The position numbers and the translations under genes are program-made. Below, piece after piece: positions 22,348 through 34,700 of a stretch of DNA of 64,000 nt. Origin of the DNA: Panulirus ornatus. Taxonomy: Eukaryota; Arthropoda; Malacostraca; Decapoda; Palinuridae. Position 1 is the stretch's first letter, and each line of letters starts with the position of its first letter. The stretch is from assembly GCF_036320965.1 (NCBI RefSeq), contig NC_092236.1, forward strand, positions 18,437,018 through 18,501,017, written 5' to 3'. The notes under the pieces were generated by a model, which was not told where the DNA came from, made no database searches, and saw only the letters and a program-made list of their open reading frames with translations.

Positions 22348-22936
22348 CATACTTTGTCGCTGTCTCCCGCGTTTGCGAGGTAGCGCAAGGAAACAGACGA
22401 AAGAAATGGCCCAACCCCCCCCCCCATACACATGTACATACGTCCACACACGCAAATATACATACCTACACAGCCTTCCATGGTTTACCCCAGACGCTTC
22501 ACATGCCTTGATTCAATCCACTGACAGCACGTCAACCCCTGTATACCACATCGCTCCAATTCACTCTATTCCTTGCCTTCCTTTCACCCTCCTGCATGTT
22601 CAGGCCCCGATCACACAAAATCTTTTTCACTCCATCTTTCCACCTCCAATTTGGTCTCCCTCTTCTCCTCGTTCCCTCCACCTCCGACACATATATCCTC
22701 TTGGTCAATCTTTCCTCACTCATTCTCTCCATGTGCCCAAACCATTTCAAAACACCCTCTTCTGCTCTCTCAACCACGCTCTTTTTATTTCCACACATCT
22801 CTCTTACCCTTACGTTACTTACTCGATCAAACCACCTCACACCACACATTGTCCTCAAACATCTCATTTCCAGCACATCCATCCTCCTGCGCACATCTCT
22901 ATCCATAGCCCACGCCTCGCAACCATACAACATTGT
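22348..22936 (-). mobile_element. LINE-R 3' fragment, short 3' UTR
   Basis: Minus-strand copy with the short UTR. The 133-codon frame at 22532-22933 begins MLYGCEAWAMD and contains WFGHMERMSEERLTKR and GRPNWRWKDG. It is cut within CAACAATGTTG and passes straight into TA repeats at its 5' end. No RT catalytic part remains. Confidence 0.85.

Positions 22937-22993
<57 letters not shown>
22937..22993. repeat. (TA)n microsatellite at LINE 5' junction
   Basis: TA array adjoining the truncated 5' end of the minus-strand LINE copy. Confidence 0.95.
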
Positions 22994-22996
<3 letters not shown>

Positions 22997-23678
22997 AGCG
23001 TATTTAGTATATGTGTAGATAATTAGATAAATCGATGAGAGAGTAAGACAGCTGGAAGCATATAGGTGTAGAGATATACAAACAGCCTATTTAACATGGA
23101 ATGACATATATGAAACTAATACAGGATGGGCACAGAGACCCTTTATACTCTAATTTCAGCACATCTGCGTTACCCTCAGCAATGTTGTCTGATCCGCGTT
23201 CATGTTCTTTTAAGACATATTCTTCCGCGTCAAATCGAATCTTATAAATTCAGCCCAGTATGGCTGTGTTCTTAGGTCCTCGATACTCGTTAGCAGCGGG
23301 TGGGACATACCCTTCTCTCTCACACAGCCTTAGAGTAAATCATAGCATGCTGTCAAGACCTGAGGGAGACTGGCCATACCATATCACCATACCCTCGTCT
23401 AATCCATCGTCCACACTGAACATGTTATTAAAGATATTCCCGAACTACTAGAGTAATCATGTGCCGATGTATCCCTCTGGCCGAAGGATGCCTGTTGATT
23501 TGAGACTCCTCACATACAGTTGTGGCACGAACCATCATATACAAAGGATGGACATGGACGATTGGTTTGGACGAGGGTTTCGTAAGGTATGGCCGACCTC
23601 TTTTGATGCCCAGACTTGACAACATTCGACCTAAAGCAGACAACGGAGACCGCCTTCATGAAATATTGTTGTCCGTAT

Positions 23679-23681
<3 letters not shown>
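22994..23681. other. Unassigned sequence
   Basis: No gene is recognised. The frames are under 75 codons and resemble nothing known. Confidence 0.5.

Positions 23682-23776
<95 letters not shown>
23682..23776. repeat. (GA)n microsatellite, 95 bp
   Basis: Uninterrupted GA run. Confidence 0.95.
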
Positions 23777-23777
<1 letters not shown>

Positions 23778-24164
23778 CAAAAACCCCAGGGAGCAGACGT
23801 AGTTGTGTCTGGGAAGAAATCTAATTAAGGTGGATAAACGATCGCTCAAATCAGGGACGGGATGGCTAAAGCATCAGCGGGGATATTCACCAAGCACTAA
23901 AGCAAAATATAAGCAGATCAGCAGGAGGCTTATCAAGGAGACAGGTGGACCAAAAAGGCAAGCCCGAGGCAGGAAGGATGAAGGGGTGGAATATGCAAGC
24001 AGACAGCCAGGTGTGAAGGTGAGGAGGAGGACATCAGACAAGCAGGTAACGAAACAGGAAAGCAGGCAGGTTGCAAACAGAGTGTCATGCAGGCCATCCA
24101 TCAGGCAACCAAGTCATGAAGAGAAACGAAGGGAAGACAAGCCAGGGGTGAGACGTGGACGACA

Positions 24165-24311
24165 GCAGATGGTTAGTAGTGATGCCCTGGCCTGCCTCCC
24201 GGCTCTCCTGCTTGGTGTGCTTACCGTCTACCAACTGGCAGACGGTAAGCAGGTCAAGCAGCAGGGGCCGGGAGGCAGCAGGCAGACAAGTCAACTATAC
24301 TAACCATCTGC
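24165..24311. repeat. 147-bp imperfect palindrome
   Basis: The outer arms GCAGATGGTTAGTA (from 24165) and TACTAACCATCTGC (to 24311) are exact complements. Inside, GCCTGCCTCCCGG pairs with CCGGGAGGCAGCAGG, CTCCTGCTTG with a CAAGCAGCAGG block, and GCTTACCGTCT with AGACGGTAAGC. The centre is near 24238 with a very small loop. Because of the symmetry, both strands translate to similar peptides (TVYQLADGK and TVCQLVDGK). Confidence 0.85.
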
Positions 24312-24857
24312 CGTTCTCGGGACTACCCAGCATCGTCGCCACTCCGCTTTTTAACCGGGGATCTCCCCATACTATTACCTCTCACCAGTTGGGGATGAGG
24401 ATGATGTGTGAGGGGTCGACCAATAATGGAGATAGATGACAGTGTGGCTCAAAATCCCTAAAGAAACACCGGCGTCTGAAGTCTAGTGATTCGGGCCGTA
24501 AGTCAGTTCCGAGACGGAGGCCAGAGAGTCAAAAAACCGGTTATTATCAAATAAATATTCTTTATCTCGTAAATGAAGTCATTTCTCGACTAAGAATAAA
24601 AAGAACGCTCTATTCAGCCGCGGATAAAGTAATTTCGAGCAGAGTGGAAGACACTTAGGGGACTGGAATCTATAGGGGACAAGATGCGATTAAACAAAGT
24701 GGTCGAGAGGGTTGGCCGAGCAGCCATCTATACTCGTCCTTGCCGTAAGAACCGTAGACCTTACTTCCCCGCGCCAGATGGGCCTCGTCTCTCGAGATTT
24801 CGTTGTTTTCTTATGCTCTACGAACACACATTTATCGCCAGAGATACGAAGACGGCC

Positions 24858-24859
<2 letters not shown>
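24312..24859. other. Unassigned sequence
   Basis: No gene is recognised. The sequence is mixed, with short frames. Confidence 0.5.

Positions 24860-24931
<72 letters not shown>
24860..24931. repeat. (GA)n microsatellite
   Basis: Uninterrupted AG run of about 72 bp. Confidence 0.95.
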
Positions 24932-24933
<2 letters not shown>

Positions 24934-25122
24934 AAACAGGAAGAGAGACGATTCGTAGGAAGGGTCACTGATTTATGGAAAGGCGATGGAAGTGGATCAG
25001 GGTTAGTGGGAACAGTCCTGAGAACGAGTTCCTGCCATCACAGGCAAAGAAGCAGAAGGCTGGGCACACACTCCCTACACTCCTGATTAGTATGAGGCGT
25101 GGGTTCCTGAGGAGAAGAATTG

Positions 25123-25177
<55 letters not shown>
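25123..25177. repeat. (TG)n microsatellite
   Basis: Uninterrupted TG run. Confidence 0.95.
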
Positions 25178-25207
25178 GCATATCAAAAAGACGCATGGAT
25201 AATAGTC

Positions 25208-25450
25208 ATTTAGGACTGATGGGTTATGTAGAACGTATGGCAGATTATTCGTAACTTACGAAGATATGTAATACTGCAGAAGGCGAGGTAGACCGCGGAA
25301 GAGATGGACAGACGTAATGAGGAAAGAATAAGGCACTGTGACCCTTCAGATGAAGGTGCTGGAGGAGTGACTGGGGATCTGATGCAGAGCAAGCATTTGG
25401 CATTCAGAGATGGTGTGAATGGAGACGCTGGGCTGACATGAGCTAATTCA
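25208..25450 (+). pseudogene. C-terminal LINE fragment, RTE-like relative
   Basis: Across frames the plus strand reads GYVERMADY, then TKICNTAEG, then GRPRKRWTDVMRKE followed by a stop. This is the conserved C-terminal pattern of RTE-type proteins (G-H-V-E-R-M, then G-R-P-x-x-R-W-x-D). It differs from LINE-R at several positions (GRPRKRW rather than GRPNWRW), so it belongs to a second, older lineage. No RT catalytic residues remain. Confidence 0.55.
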
Positions 25451-25599
25451 ATGTGCAAAGTGGGAAAAAAAGGTGAGAAGAGCTTATATAAGAGTAAGAG
25501 CCATGTTGAAGCACACAGAGCATGGGTTAAAGATGTGTATGAGTGATCTGAGGTGGCTGTACGTACGTATCTGGAATGGGGTTCGTCCATACAATGGTC

Positions 25600-25724
25600 G
25601 ACAAATGTGTGTGTACACACATGGAAATAAGACATGGTACATACAACGTATACAAGATTAAGAGACGAGCCAACACGAGTGTAAAACTCTCTCCCCGTCA
25701 CATACATACAATAATCATAAATAG

Positions 25725-25728
<4 letters not shown>
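25600..25728 (+). mobile_element. Distal part of the tRNA-SINE-like element
   Basis: The stretch has the second conserved SINE block: AAATAAGACATGGTACATAC, AAGATTAAGAGACGAGCCAA, CACGAGTGTAAAACTCTCTC and CCCGTCACATACA. The tRNA-like head is missing. It ends next to TC and CA repeats. Confidence 0.5.

Positions 25729-25819
<91 letters not shown>
25729..25819. repeat. (TC)n-(AC)n microsatellite
   Basis: A TC run (25729-25774) changes without a break to AC (25775-25819). Confidence 0.95.
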
Positions 25820-25821
<2 letters not shown>

Positions 25822-26039
25822 AATGCTACCAAATATTGGAACTGCGTTCGAGTATATGGACAAAGAAATAGCAAGCAAGCTGTTCATGCGCCATTTAAGG
25901 CAAAAACTAAATCATGGTCGTAAAGTCCGGTCACCCCCAAAATAATGAAGCATAAAAAGGCTAAAAAAAAAAGAAGGTCCAGAGGAAGGTACAAAAGACG
26001 TTAACAGGATTAACAGAGCTGAGTTACAGGGTAAGGCAA

Positions 26040-26301
26040 GAGGCCTTACATTTGCCCACCTTGGTAGAGAGAACAAACTCCCTGACCGTGAGTCAGCAGG
26101 GGCCAACCAAGAGTCGGACCCACATGGGTATGACGCCTCAGCTTGGCAGTCGAGAAATGGGTACCTGGCTTCGACTGGGGAGAGTGTGTGTGTGTGTGTG
26201 CGTACATACAAAGAAGTAAAGACATGATGTAGACAAACAAGGTTAAGAGACGGGGCAACATGAGTGTACAACTCTCTCCCCGTAACACACAATGTGTGTG
26301 A

Positions 26302-26302
<1 letters not shown>
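26040..26302 (+). mobile_element. tRNA-SINE-like element with internal (TG)n
   Basis: The order is CCCTGACCGTGAGTCAGCAG, a B-box-like AGTCGGACCCA, GGCAGTCGAGAAATGGGTAC, CTGGCTTCGACTG, TG repeats (26184-26200), then GTAAAGACATGATGTAGAC, AGGTTAAGAGACGGGGCAAC and ACTCTCTCCCCGTAACACAC. In the distal part ACGGGG pairs with CCCCGT around about 25 bases. This is the most complete two-part copy. CA repeats follow at 26303-26346. Confidence 0.6.

Positions 26303-26346
<44 letters not shown>
26303..26346. repeat. (CA)n microsatellite
   Basis: CA run preceded by a short complementary TG run (TGTGTGTGATCACACACA). Confidence 0.95.
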
Positions 26347-26347
<1 letters not shown>

Positions 26348-28100
26348 CATCGATTTTCCGGAAGTGGTCGGTTGAAATAGAACTTTAAAATCATAACTCC
26401 TGTTCACTTCACTCTAAGTATCTGCATTTCTCCGTGCATGAGCTCTGAAAGTGTACCGAGGGGTGTGGGAAACGTGCAAGCAGGACGCAAGCAGGATTGG
26501 ACAGACCTGATCTATACTTGTGGAGCAGAGGCTGGTCGAGAAAATGGCGAGTCATGACCCCAAGCCATGAAGAGAAGGGGAGGACCTACCTTCAAGGTCG
26601 CTGGATACGACTGAGGAAAAAAAATCGTTCCTTTAAGAATTAGAAGAAAATCAAAGTTACCCAAATACAAAAGTATCTCTAAATCAAGATAGAGCGATAA
26701 GCGTCTCAATCAAAGTTGCATATATATATAAACTCATAAACCATCTCCTTGTGGCTAAGCTTATCATCTTTCACCAGTGACAAACACAGGGAAACATACT
26801 GAAATATGTGGCCTGCTTTTGGAAATGCCCCGAACCTCTACCTAAATAACTCCTGGTGAGGGAAAAACATCGTCTTCTGTCAGACTAAAAGAGTGCCGGG
26901 GGGTCGGCGCTGTCTCTCAGAATGTCATTCCAGGCTCTCCTCCACTAAGTGCAGCCTGGAGTGAACCTCCCTCCGTCTGGAGTAATACCATACGAAGCTA
27001 TGTATAAGAACGTGGTTCTAACTTCATCTCAGAAGCCAGGGCCTGAGATGACTATAGGGAGAACTCGCCCAGATCTTCACGCCCCCCATCGGACTCACAA
27101 ACAAAGGGACCGAGACAAGGCCATCATGGACAGGAGGGACTCGGCTATACAGAATCAGGCTACAGCCTACGCAAGGAAGGCCCAACTGCTCGCTGTTATG
27201 GCCCCCTACAAATAGGACTTCCTATTTGCTGTTCCAAACTCATCCCTTGGCACACGTCTTGACCCACACGCACTTCGTGGTGGTATAGCGTTCCTCCTAT
27301 CTACCCTGAATACCAATGTATCTGCGGCAGAAAAGTGGTCTGCCAGTACGGCCGCTTCCCCTTAGGCCTCTGGTGATTGCTGGTATTTTCCGTAGCGATC
27401 GTGATTGCTTAGGTGGTGCTTCTACCGCTACGAAAGCCACGGTGGTTGTGGTTATCAGAGGCTGTTGTTTTACGAGTGTCATCACAACCCCGAGGCTGAA
27501 AATCCCTTCGGACACTTTCCTTGGAAATATATCAGAGGGATATAGGCCAAAGGTTCTACGGTTCGGTATCTGGCATTTATCCCCCCTACCCATCCACCCA
27601 CAAAAAAAGAAAGAGAGAAAAGTATGGCAGCCACGCTCTGCGTTGTGAGTGTATAGTGGCACATTACGCCGGGCATAGTGATGTTAACCATTCTCTTTCA
27701 AGTGGCCTAACTTTCGTCTGTTGCTCATCTGTAAGAACAGAGCAAATCAGACGTGGCGAAGGAGATTAAAATCTTGGTGGTATTCCCTTCTGTGCTTGGA
27801 AGATAATAGCGAAAGATGCCAGGATCCAGAATGAGCCACCTTCTATACCTGGAACACAAGTAAGAGACGCGGGGATGATACCACACGTGCACTTCCAACT
27901 TGGCTGGTACATCAGGAAATCAAGAACGGTGCCACAGTTACAGGAAGAGTGAGCAATATACTGATCCCTGGAACCACACTGTATCATTGTTCCTGTCGGT
28001 TCAGAGGGTCTTGAGGTAAGATCATGTCCTTAATGACTTTTGTTCCCGGTTCAAAGAGTCAATTAATGAAAAATCCAACCACTTCACTATGTTATCTTAC

Positions 28101-28103
<3 letters not shown>
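26347..28103. other. Unassigned sequence
   Basis: No gene is recognised. The frame 26949-27215 (88 codons) has ordinary amino-acid composition and ends AVMAPYK, but I find no domain. The opposed frames at 27297-27662 and 27316-27648 overlap on both strands, so at most one could be real. Confidence 0.45.

Positions 28104-28145
<42 letters not shown>
28104..28145. repeat. (CA)n microsatellite
   Basis: Uninterrupted CA run. Confidence 0.95.
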
Positions 28146-28148
<3 letters not shown>

Positions 28149-28353
28149 AGTTAATAATTCAGGACTGCGAGAAACTGGGTATGAAATGATCTTGAAAAAG
28201 TCATTAGACACCACTACCACGTGTGTGCTGCTGAGGTGCGTGTAAAGCGGAGCGTCTGAGAGAGTGAGGCAAGTATGTAGAGTGAGACAAGTGAGAGAGT
28301 GGAAGGCAAATGTCCATAACAACGTATGAAACCCAACAGTGTGGACCGATTCT

Positions 28354-28355
<2 letters not shown>

Positions 28356-28387
<32 letters not shown>
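28356..28387. repeat. (TC)n microsatellite
   Basis: Uninterrupted TC run of about 32 bp. Confidence 0.95.
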
Positions 28388-28390
<3 letters not shown>

Positions 28391-28766
28391 GGAATGTGTA
28401 GGATATTACTTTGACAGAAATAACTGATAATAGAAAATTCATTGATAAAAACGATACGACTCAAGAAGCCATAGGAGCTGAGTGTAATGGTACAATTTGG
28501 TACTTTTTCGTTTCCATGTGTACAAGTATCTATGTATCAAACTTTTGATACTTCCCGATGTACGTCCATCTGTCAATCTAAAAATCTATCGGTGTATTTT
28601 CAGCGAAAAATGGGGAATTACTCCATACAAATATTTTGTACAGACAGCTTAGTCAACGAGCTGCAATAAAACTCAATGTTTTTTTTTTGCTTTCATATCA
28701 GATCCATAGAGATTTATCTCATCCTTTGCAGCCTATACACTCCATAGAAAAAAGAGAATGTCATTC

Positions 28767-28771
<5 letters not shown>

Positions 28772-28841
<70 letters not shown>
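28772..28841. repeat. (TA)n microsatellite
   Basis: Uninterrupted TA run of 70 bp. Confidence 0.95.
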
Positions 28842-28844
<3 letters not shown>

Positions 28845-28864
28845 GAACATGAAAATATAGCTGT

Positions 28865-30373
<1,509 letters not shown>

Positions 30374-30437
<64 letters not shown>
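30374..30437. repeat. (TA)n microsatellite after LINE tail
   Basis: TA array directly after the LINE A tail. Confidence 0.95.
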
Positions 30438-30438
<1 letters not shown>

Positions 30439-30439
<1 letters not shown>

Positions 30440-30560
30440 ATATATATCGTTAATGAGATAGCTTTGATTAGGTCCTCAGTTACCCATGCCATCTCAACAA
30501 ACATAAAAACACTCGTTTCCTTCGTTTTTGAAAACTGGCCCAGTTTTCTACCCCTTACCT
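30439..30560. repeat. Repeat SINE-B, first member
   Basis: Starts CGTTAATGAGATAGCTTTGA right after a TA array and continues TAGGTCCTCAGTTACCC and CCATCTCAACA. The first 50 or so bases match 41601-41655 closely. Its first bases, read on the minus strand, give CTACCTCGTTAACGC-like sequence, as in the LINE-R and SINE-A tails. Confidence 0.5.
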
Positions 30561-32499
30561 CTCTTCATCTTTGAAATATCAACATTCACTTCCACTGCCT
30601 GAAATGAACTATGATATATTACAACCTCACTTTTAAATAACGATGAAAACTCGCCTTATTCATAACTGAAGGGCTCAGAGCCTTCACGATCGACCCTGGC
30701 ACATAATGTGATACAAACACCATTGTCTTAGTATTCTTAAACAATTGGTTACCAGAAAATAACGTTATAACACATGAACCAATTGTATACAGAGGACACA
30801 CGCAAATGTTATGCCAGCGATACAAGGAGACGCTGTAGCTGTATCATTATCATACAAAAGTATAATTTTTGTGGCCTTATTGAATCTCAAAAGAGAAATA
30901 AGGTGCCAGACGGAAGCTTCAGCTCTGGTCTGAACGCCCGGTGCCACGCGAGATGAAATATAAGAGTAGTGCGATTTATGTGACCTCTGTAAGAATCAGA
31001 TATTTAGCGTCATTAAATGCGAAATATCTGAACATGCGAAATAAATGACCACCAATCACGTTCTCGTTGCATGCTTACTGACGACTAAAACTGTAACATT
31101 TTAGGATATTGGTTACATTTACTGTCATTGTCAAACCCTCATTGTCAAAGCTAAGAATAGCTTTACCATTTACAATGTGTGTCTATTCACAATCGCCGAT
31201 TCATTTTCCCGAGTCTTATTGACGAGTCTTTCTGTATGTAGTTGCGAGAACTCGCCACATCAACTAAGTTGTTCTTAGAGAGAATAGCTTTAAATATCAG
31301 TCAAACAGGCGTGAAATATACTCTCATTCAACATTCCCCTAAAAACCCGTAAGAGTAGACAACATGGATGCAAAGAAAAGGGAGATTAGCATATAATCGA
31401 CATAACACATTTAATAAACATAACACTAAGGTATGGCAGGCGTCACTCTTACGTAACCATTCGACGACTGACAGTTATCGTTTTAAACCCTACGGCCTTT
31501 CCCGGTGTCAAAACCCACCAACAGAGGCTACGTTATGAGCAGAAAGCTCCCTCACACACATGATACGACAAGAAAGCACAGAAATACTATGTATTTGATA
31601 TCGCGCTTCGACCCACGTAGTAACCTTGGGAAACATTATAACAGTTGCACACACCCCCTGTCACAGCCTATGCACACAAGCTGCGCTCATCTATTTTGCA
31701 AGTCGGATATTCCGCGAGACAACGAAGGTCAACAATCACAAAAGTGACCTTTATTCATTTTCATTCCTATTCTTCACACGAAGATAAACATATGGAGTTG
31801 TATCACTGAACAAATCTTTGCCAGATCTATTCCAGCAAAGGCGTGCATTGGTCCAACGGTTTATCCATCAATAAGGGAATTTTCTCTTATATTTCCCAGT
31901 TTCGATGAGCAAACCTCCAACAGATTCAAGGTGCTAAAGTTAATTCATCACCGGAAGGGAATATTGTTATGGTCGTGCGAACAAATGGCTAATCTTAGCA
32001 GTTCAGAGGCCTCTCTATCTTATGATATCTTTGTCAACGGATTCTTAGGATCCGGATACGAGAACCTCCGCTTTAGTGGTATGTCGGCTGCACTGGCTAG
32101 ATACTGGGAACTCGCATAATAGAAACATCGCTTTCGTGTCATCTGAACAGCACAAGCATTTCGGCATCCGGGGTATCAGATATTCCGCTTAAGTGACATT
32201 TCGCGTGTACAGACAGCATCGTGGGAGTTCCTCGGGGGTGGATGTGCCGGTTAAGCGAGGCTGGGACGTTGCGTGAGGCTGATCCACCGACGGGGACGGT
32301 CGATCCCACAGACAGACAGACACACACACACACACAACGGTTCGGCGGTCAAGAATCACACGGCACATGTTTACATGTCAGAAAATCTATACTTCGAGCA
32401 CGTCAAGCAAAACACCTGACATAAAAAAAAAATAAATGTAAAACTCTCACTAAATAAGAAATGCACACAGAGCATCAATTAAAGGTAATACATTGTAGT
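30561..32499. other. Unassigned sequence
   Basis: No gene is recognised in almost 2 kb of AT-rich, low-repeat sequence. No frame exceeds about 80 codons, and no microsatellite longer than about 15 bp occurs except near 32320-32336. Confidence 0.5.
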
Positions 32500-33850
32500 T
32501 TAGATTATAAGTAAAGTGTATTTAGTTGTGATATATGGGATGCCTGAGTTCCTCAATGTAACACCACAGCGGAAGGGTTGGAAGTCATCTGAGCCACGTG
32601 TCGTCCTCGCACTAACATCCCGCCACTCTGGCGTTGGTGGTGGTGGTGGTGGCGGTGGTGGTGGTGGTGGCGGTGGTGGCGGTGGTGGTAATAGGTCACG
32701 ATGTCGTGGCGCCTCCGGCAACCCATGCCCAAACTTGAGGCACAGGTCCTCACGCCTCTGGCCAAGTGGAGATGGCAGGAACATGTCGAGGGCATCATGA
32801 TAACCAGTGATACAACCTGCTATTATTTTCCTCACTCTGCGTTGAGTCTTAAAACTTGTTTCGCGTGCTGTACGGTTAGGTCAGCATGGAAGAATGGACA
32901 GCAATATTCCAAGACGGGTCTGATGTTATGTTATGTAAGCATTAATCAACTGCTGTGGTACTGTATTAAATTTTTTGAGGGTAAAGAGGATGTAGAGAAG
33001 CTTGGCTGCCACTGAGGTGACACTGGTGACATGATTTTCCCACGAGAGGTCGTTGGAGATGGTGAACGCCAGTAGTTTGCAACAGTTCACCACCGGGATA
33101 CTGGTGTCTCCTATAGAGAGGGCCAGGGTACACGAGGATTTTTGGCTGGTGAATATGTGCATAACTTGGCATTTTTTCGTATGTTGATGACAATGTTATT
33201 TTCTAAGGCCCAAGTATGGAGATGCTGGGTGACTTGTTGCAGAGTTCTGTTGGTGCTTATTTCTTCCAGTGGACAATGCTTCATCGATCGTGAAGTCATC
33301 AACATACTTAAGGCGTCTATGGGAGTCCCTCGCACCAAAGCTGATCATGGCCAAGGAAGGCAATGGGTCCACACACATACCCTGAGGCGCCCCACACGTC
33401 ACTCTCCTCCACTCACTAAGCTTCCCAGGGGGACCACGAACTCGCTGCAGCCGGTCGTTGGGGAAACTGCAGAACCAACGGAGAAGTGTGAGTCGTCGTC
33501 CTACCTCGAGGAGTCTCCGGGTCACAAATGAGCGGTCTCAAAAGATCAAAGCCTTTCGAAAAGTCGTACATGACCAACGAAGATAACTTGCTGGGTTTCT
33601 CAAAATCTGTGAACATGTCATGAAAGAGAGAGACAAGGTAATGGGTGGTGGAGCATCTTTGCATGTTGTCTTGGGTCAAGATGGGGAAGAAACGCGAGTT
33701 CAACGACCACTCTGTATCCAGTGATGCTCAGAGTTCAGGCGACATTTCTAGTGATCTTCCTGGAACTAACTGGAAACGTAAACTTACGTTCATCGGATAA
33801 CAACGCTGGAAAATAACGAAGGCAACCTCCGCAAGGGTGACACCAATGTT
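32500..33850 (-). pseudogene. Decayed YVDD-type non-LTR reverse transcriptase
   Basis: Read on the minus strand in order: STTHYLVSLFHDMF, then VMYDFSKGFD (about 33560-33640), ICDPETPR, EWRRVTCGAPQG, then LKYVDDFTIDEA with the catalytic YVDD near 33295-33306. Next come QHLHTWALENN, LLAFTISNDLSWENHV, LLYILFTLKKF, then AGCITGYHDALD, QRREDLCLKFGHGL and, at the end, GIPYITTKY. This is the standard order of RT core, thumb and C-terminal tail of a LINE family known from arthropods and molluscs. At least three frame shifts break it. A GGT microsatellite lies inside the C-terminal part. Confidence 0.75.
32634..32690. repeat. (GGT)n microsatellite inside a LINE C-terminus
   Basis: GGT units with GGC variants. 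On the minus strand they read as a proline (or His) run between the RDLLP and EWRDVSARTTRG parts of the decayed LINE protein. Confidence 0.95.
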
Positions 33851-34053
33851 CGCGCCCCAGGCTGGTGTGTGTGTGTGTGGGGGGGGGGGGTCATGCAATA
33901 GAGTCGGAGGATCTCTGAGGCACCTCCAGAATGAAAATGTTGGCGAGATCAAAATAATGGGGGAATTGCGTGAGCGTGGCCTAGTAAACGGACGGCCCCG
34001 GGAAGAATATGAACATTGGTTAAATGGAATATCAAATTTCCGCTCCCCCCCCT

Positions 34054-34063
<10 letters not shown>
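33851..34063. other. Unassigned sequence
   Basis: Contains a short TGTGTG run followed by a G run (33867-33890). No gene is seen. The segment may be the decayed N-terminal side of the minus-strand LINE. Confidence 0.4.

Positions 34064-34109
<46 letters not shown>
34064..34109. repeat. C-rich tract and (CT)n
   Basis: CCCTCC-type tract followed by a CT run. Confidence 0.95.
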
Positions 34110-34112
<3 letters not shown>

Positions 34113-34700
34113 CCCGACTCTCTACTGCGCTCTTTTCCAGTGGGGTTGAGGAGAAGGGGGGAAGGGGTGGGGGAGAGGAAGAAAAGGGGTTCACACTAAA
34201 TAACCTTACGAGAGGCTTAGTGTAATGCAGCAGGTATCTCGAGGATGGAAGAGTGGGTGAAGGGAGGGGTAAAGAGAATGTTGGAAAAAGGGGGGGAGGG
34301 GGAATAAAAGTGATGGGAAAAATGGATGAGGGGCTGAGAGGGTCGTGGGAAAAGTGAGGGTGGTAGGAGAATGGTTGAGAGGAGAGGGATGAGTGGATGA
34401 AGAAAGGATGGAAATTTGATGATAGGGGTGAAGAAAAAGGGGGACTGGATGCAAAGAGTGAAAGACAGGGAAAAGAGGATGAAGGCACAAGTGAAAAGGA
34501 AGGCTGGAAATTGGGTGACAGGTAAAGTGACGGGGCTGCAGAAGTGGCTGAGAATTGGAAGGGTGGCAGGGAGAGAGTGGTGATGACTGTGTAGGAGTGG
34601 ATGTCCTGGAGTGGTAACACAGGGAGGGGAAGGGATGTCAGATGAGCAAGGCTGAGGGAGAGGGATAGGGAGAGGCAGATGGGGGAACTATAAGAGAAGA
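34110..34700. repeat. Purine-rich low-complexity stretch
   Basis: Strong G+A bias on the plus strand with recurring GGATGAAGG, GGAAAAG and GAGAGGG words and no fixed period. The 270-codon minus-strand frame across it (33949-34761) is composed of Ser, Pro, Leu and Phe as expected from such sequence. Confidence 0.65.

Noticed and set aside
26949..27215. 88-codon plus-strand frame, considered as a possible LTR-retrotransposon integrase remnant
   Set aside because: Only a vague likeness in one short block (basic residues followed by IQNQ). No ordered motifs and no LTRs nearby.
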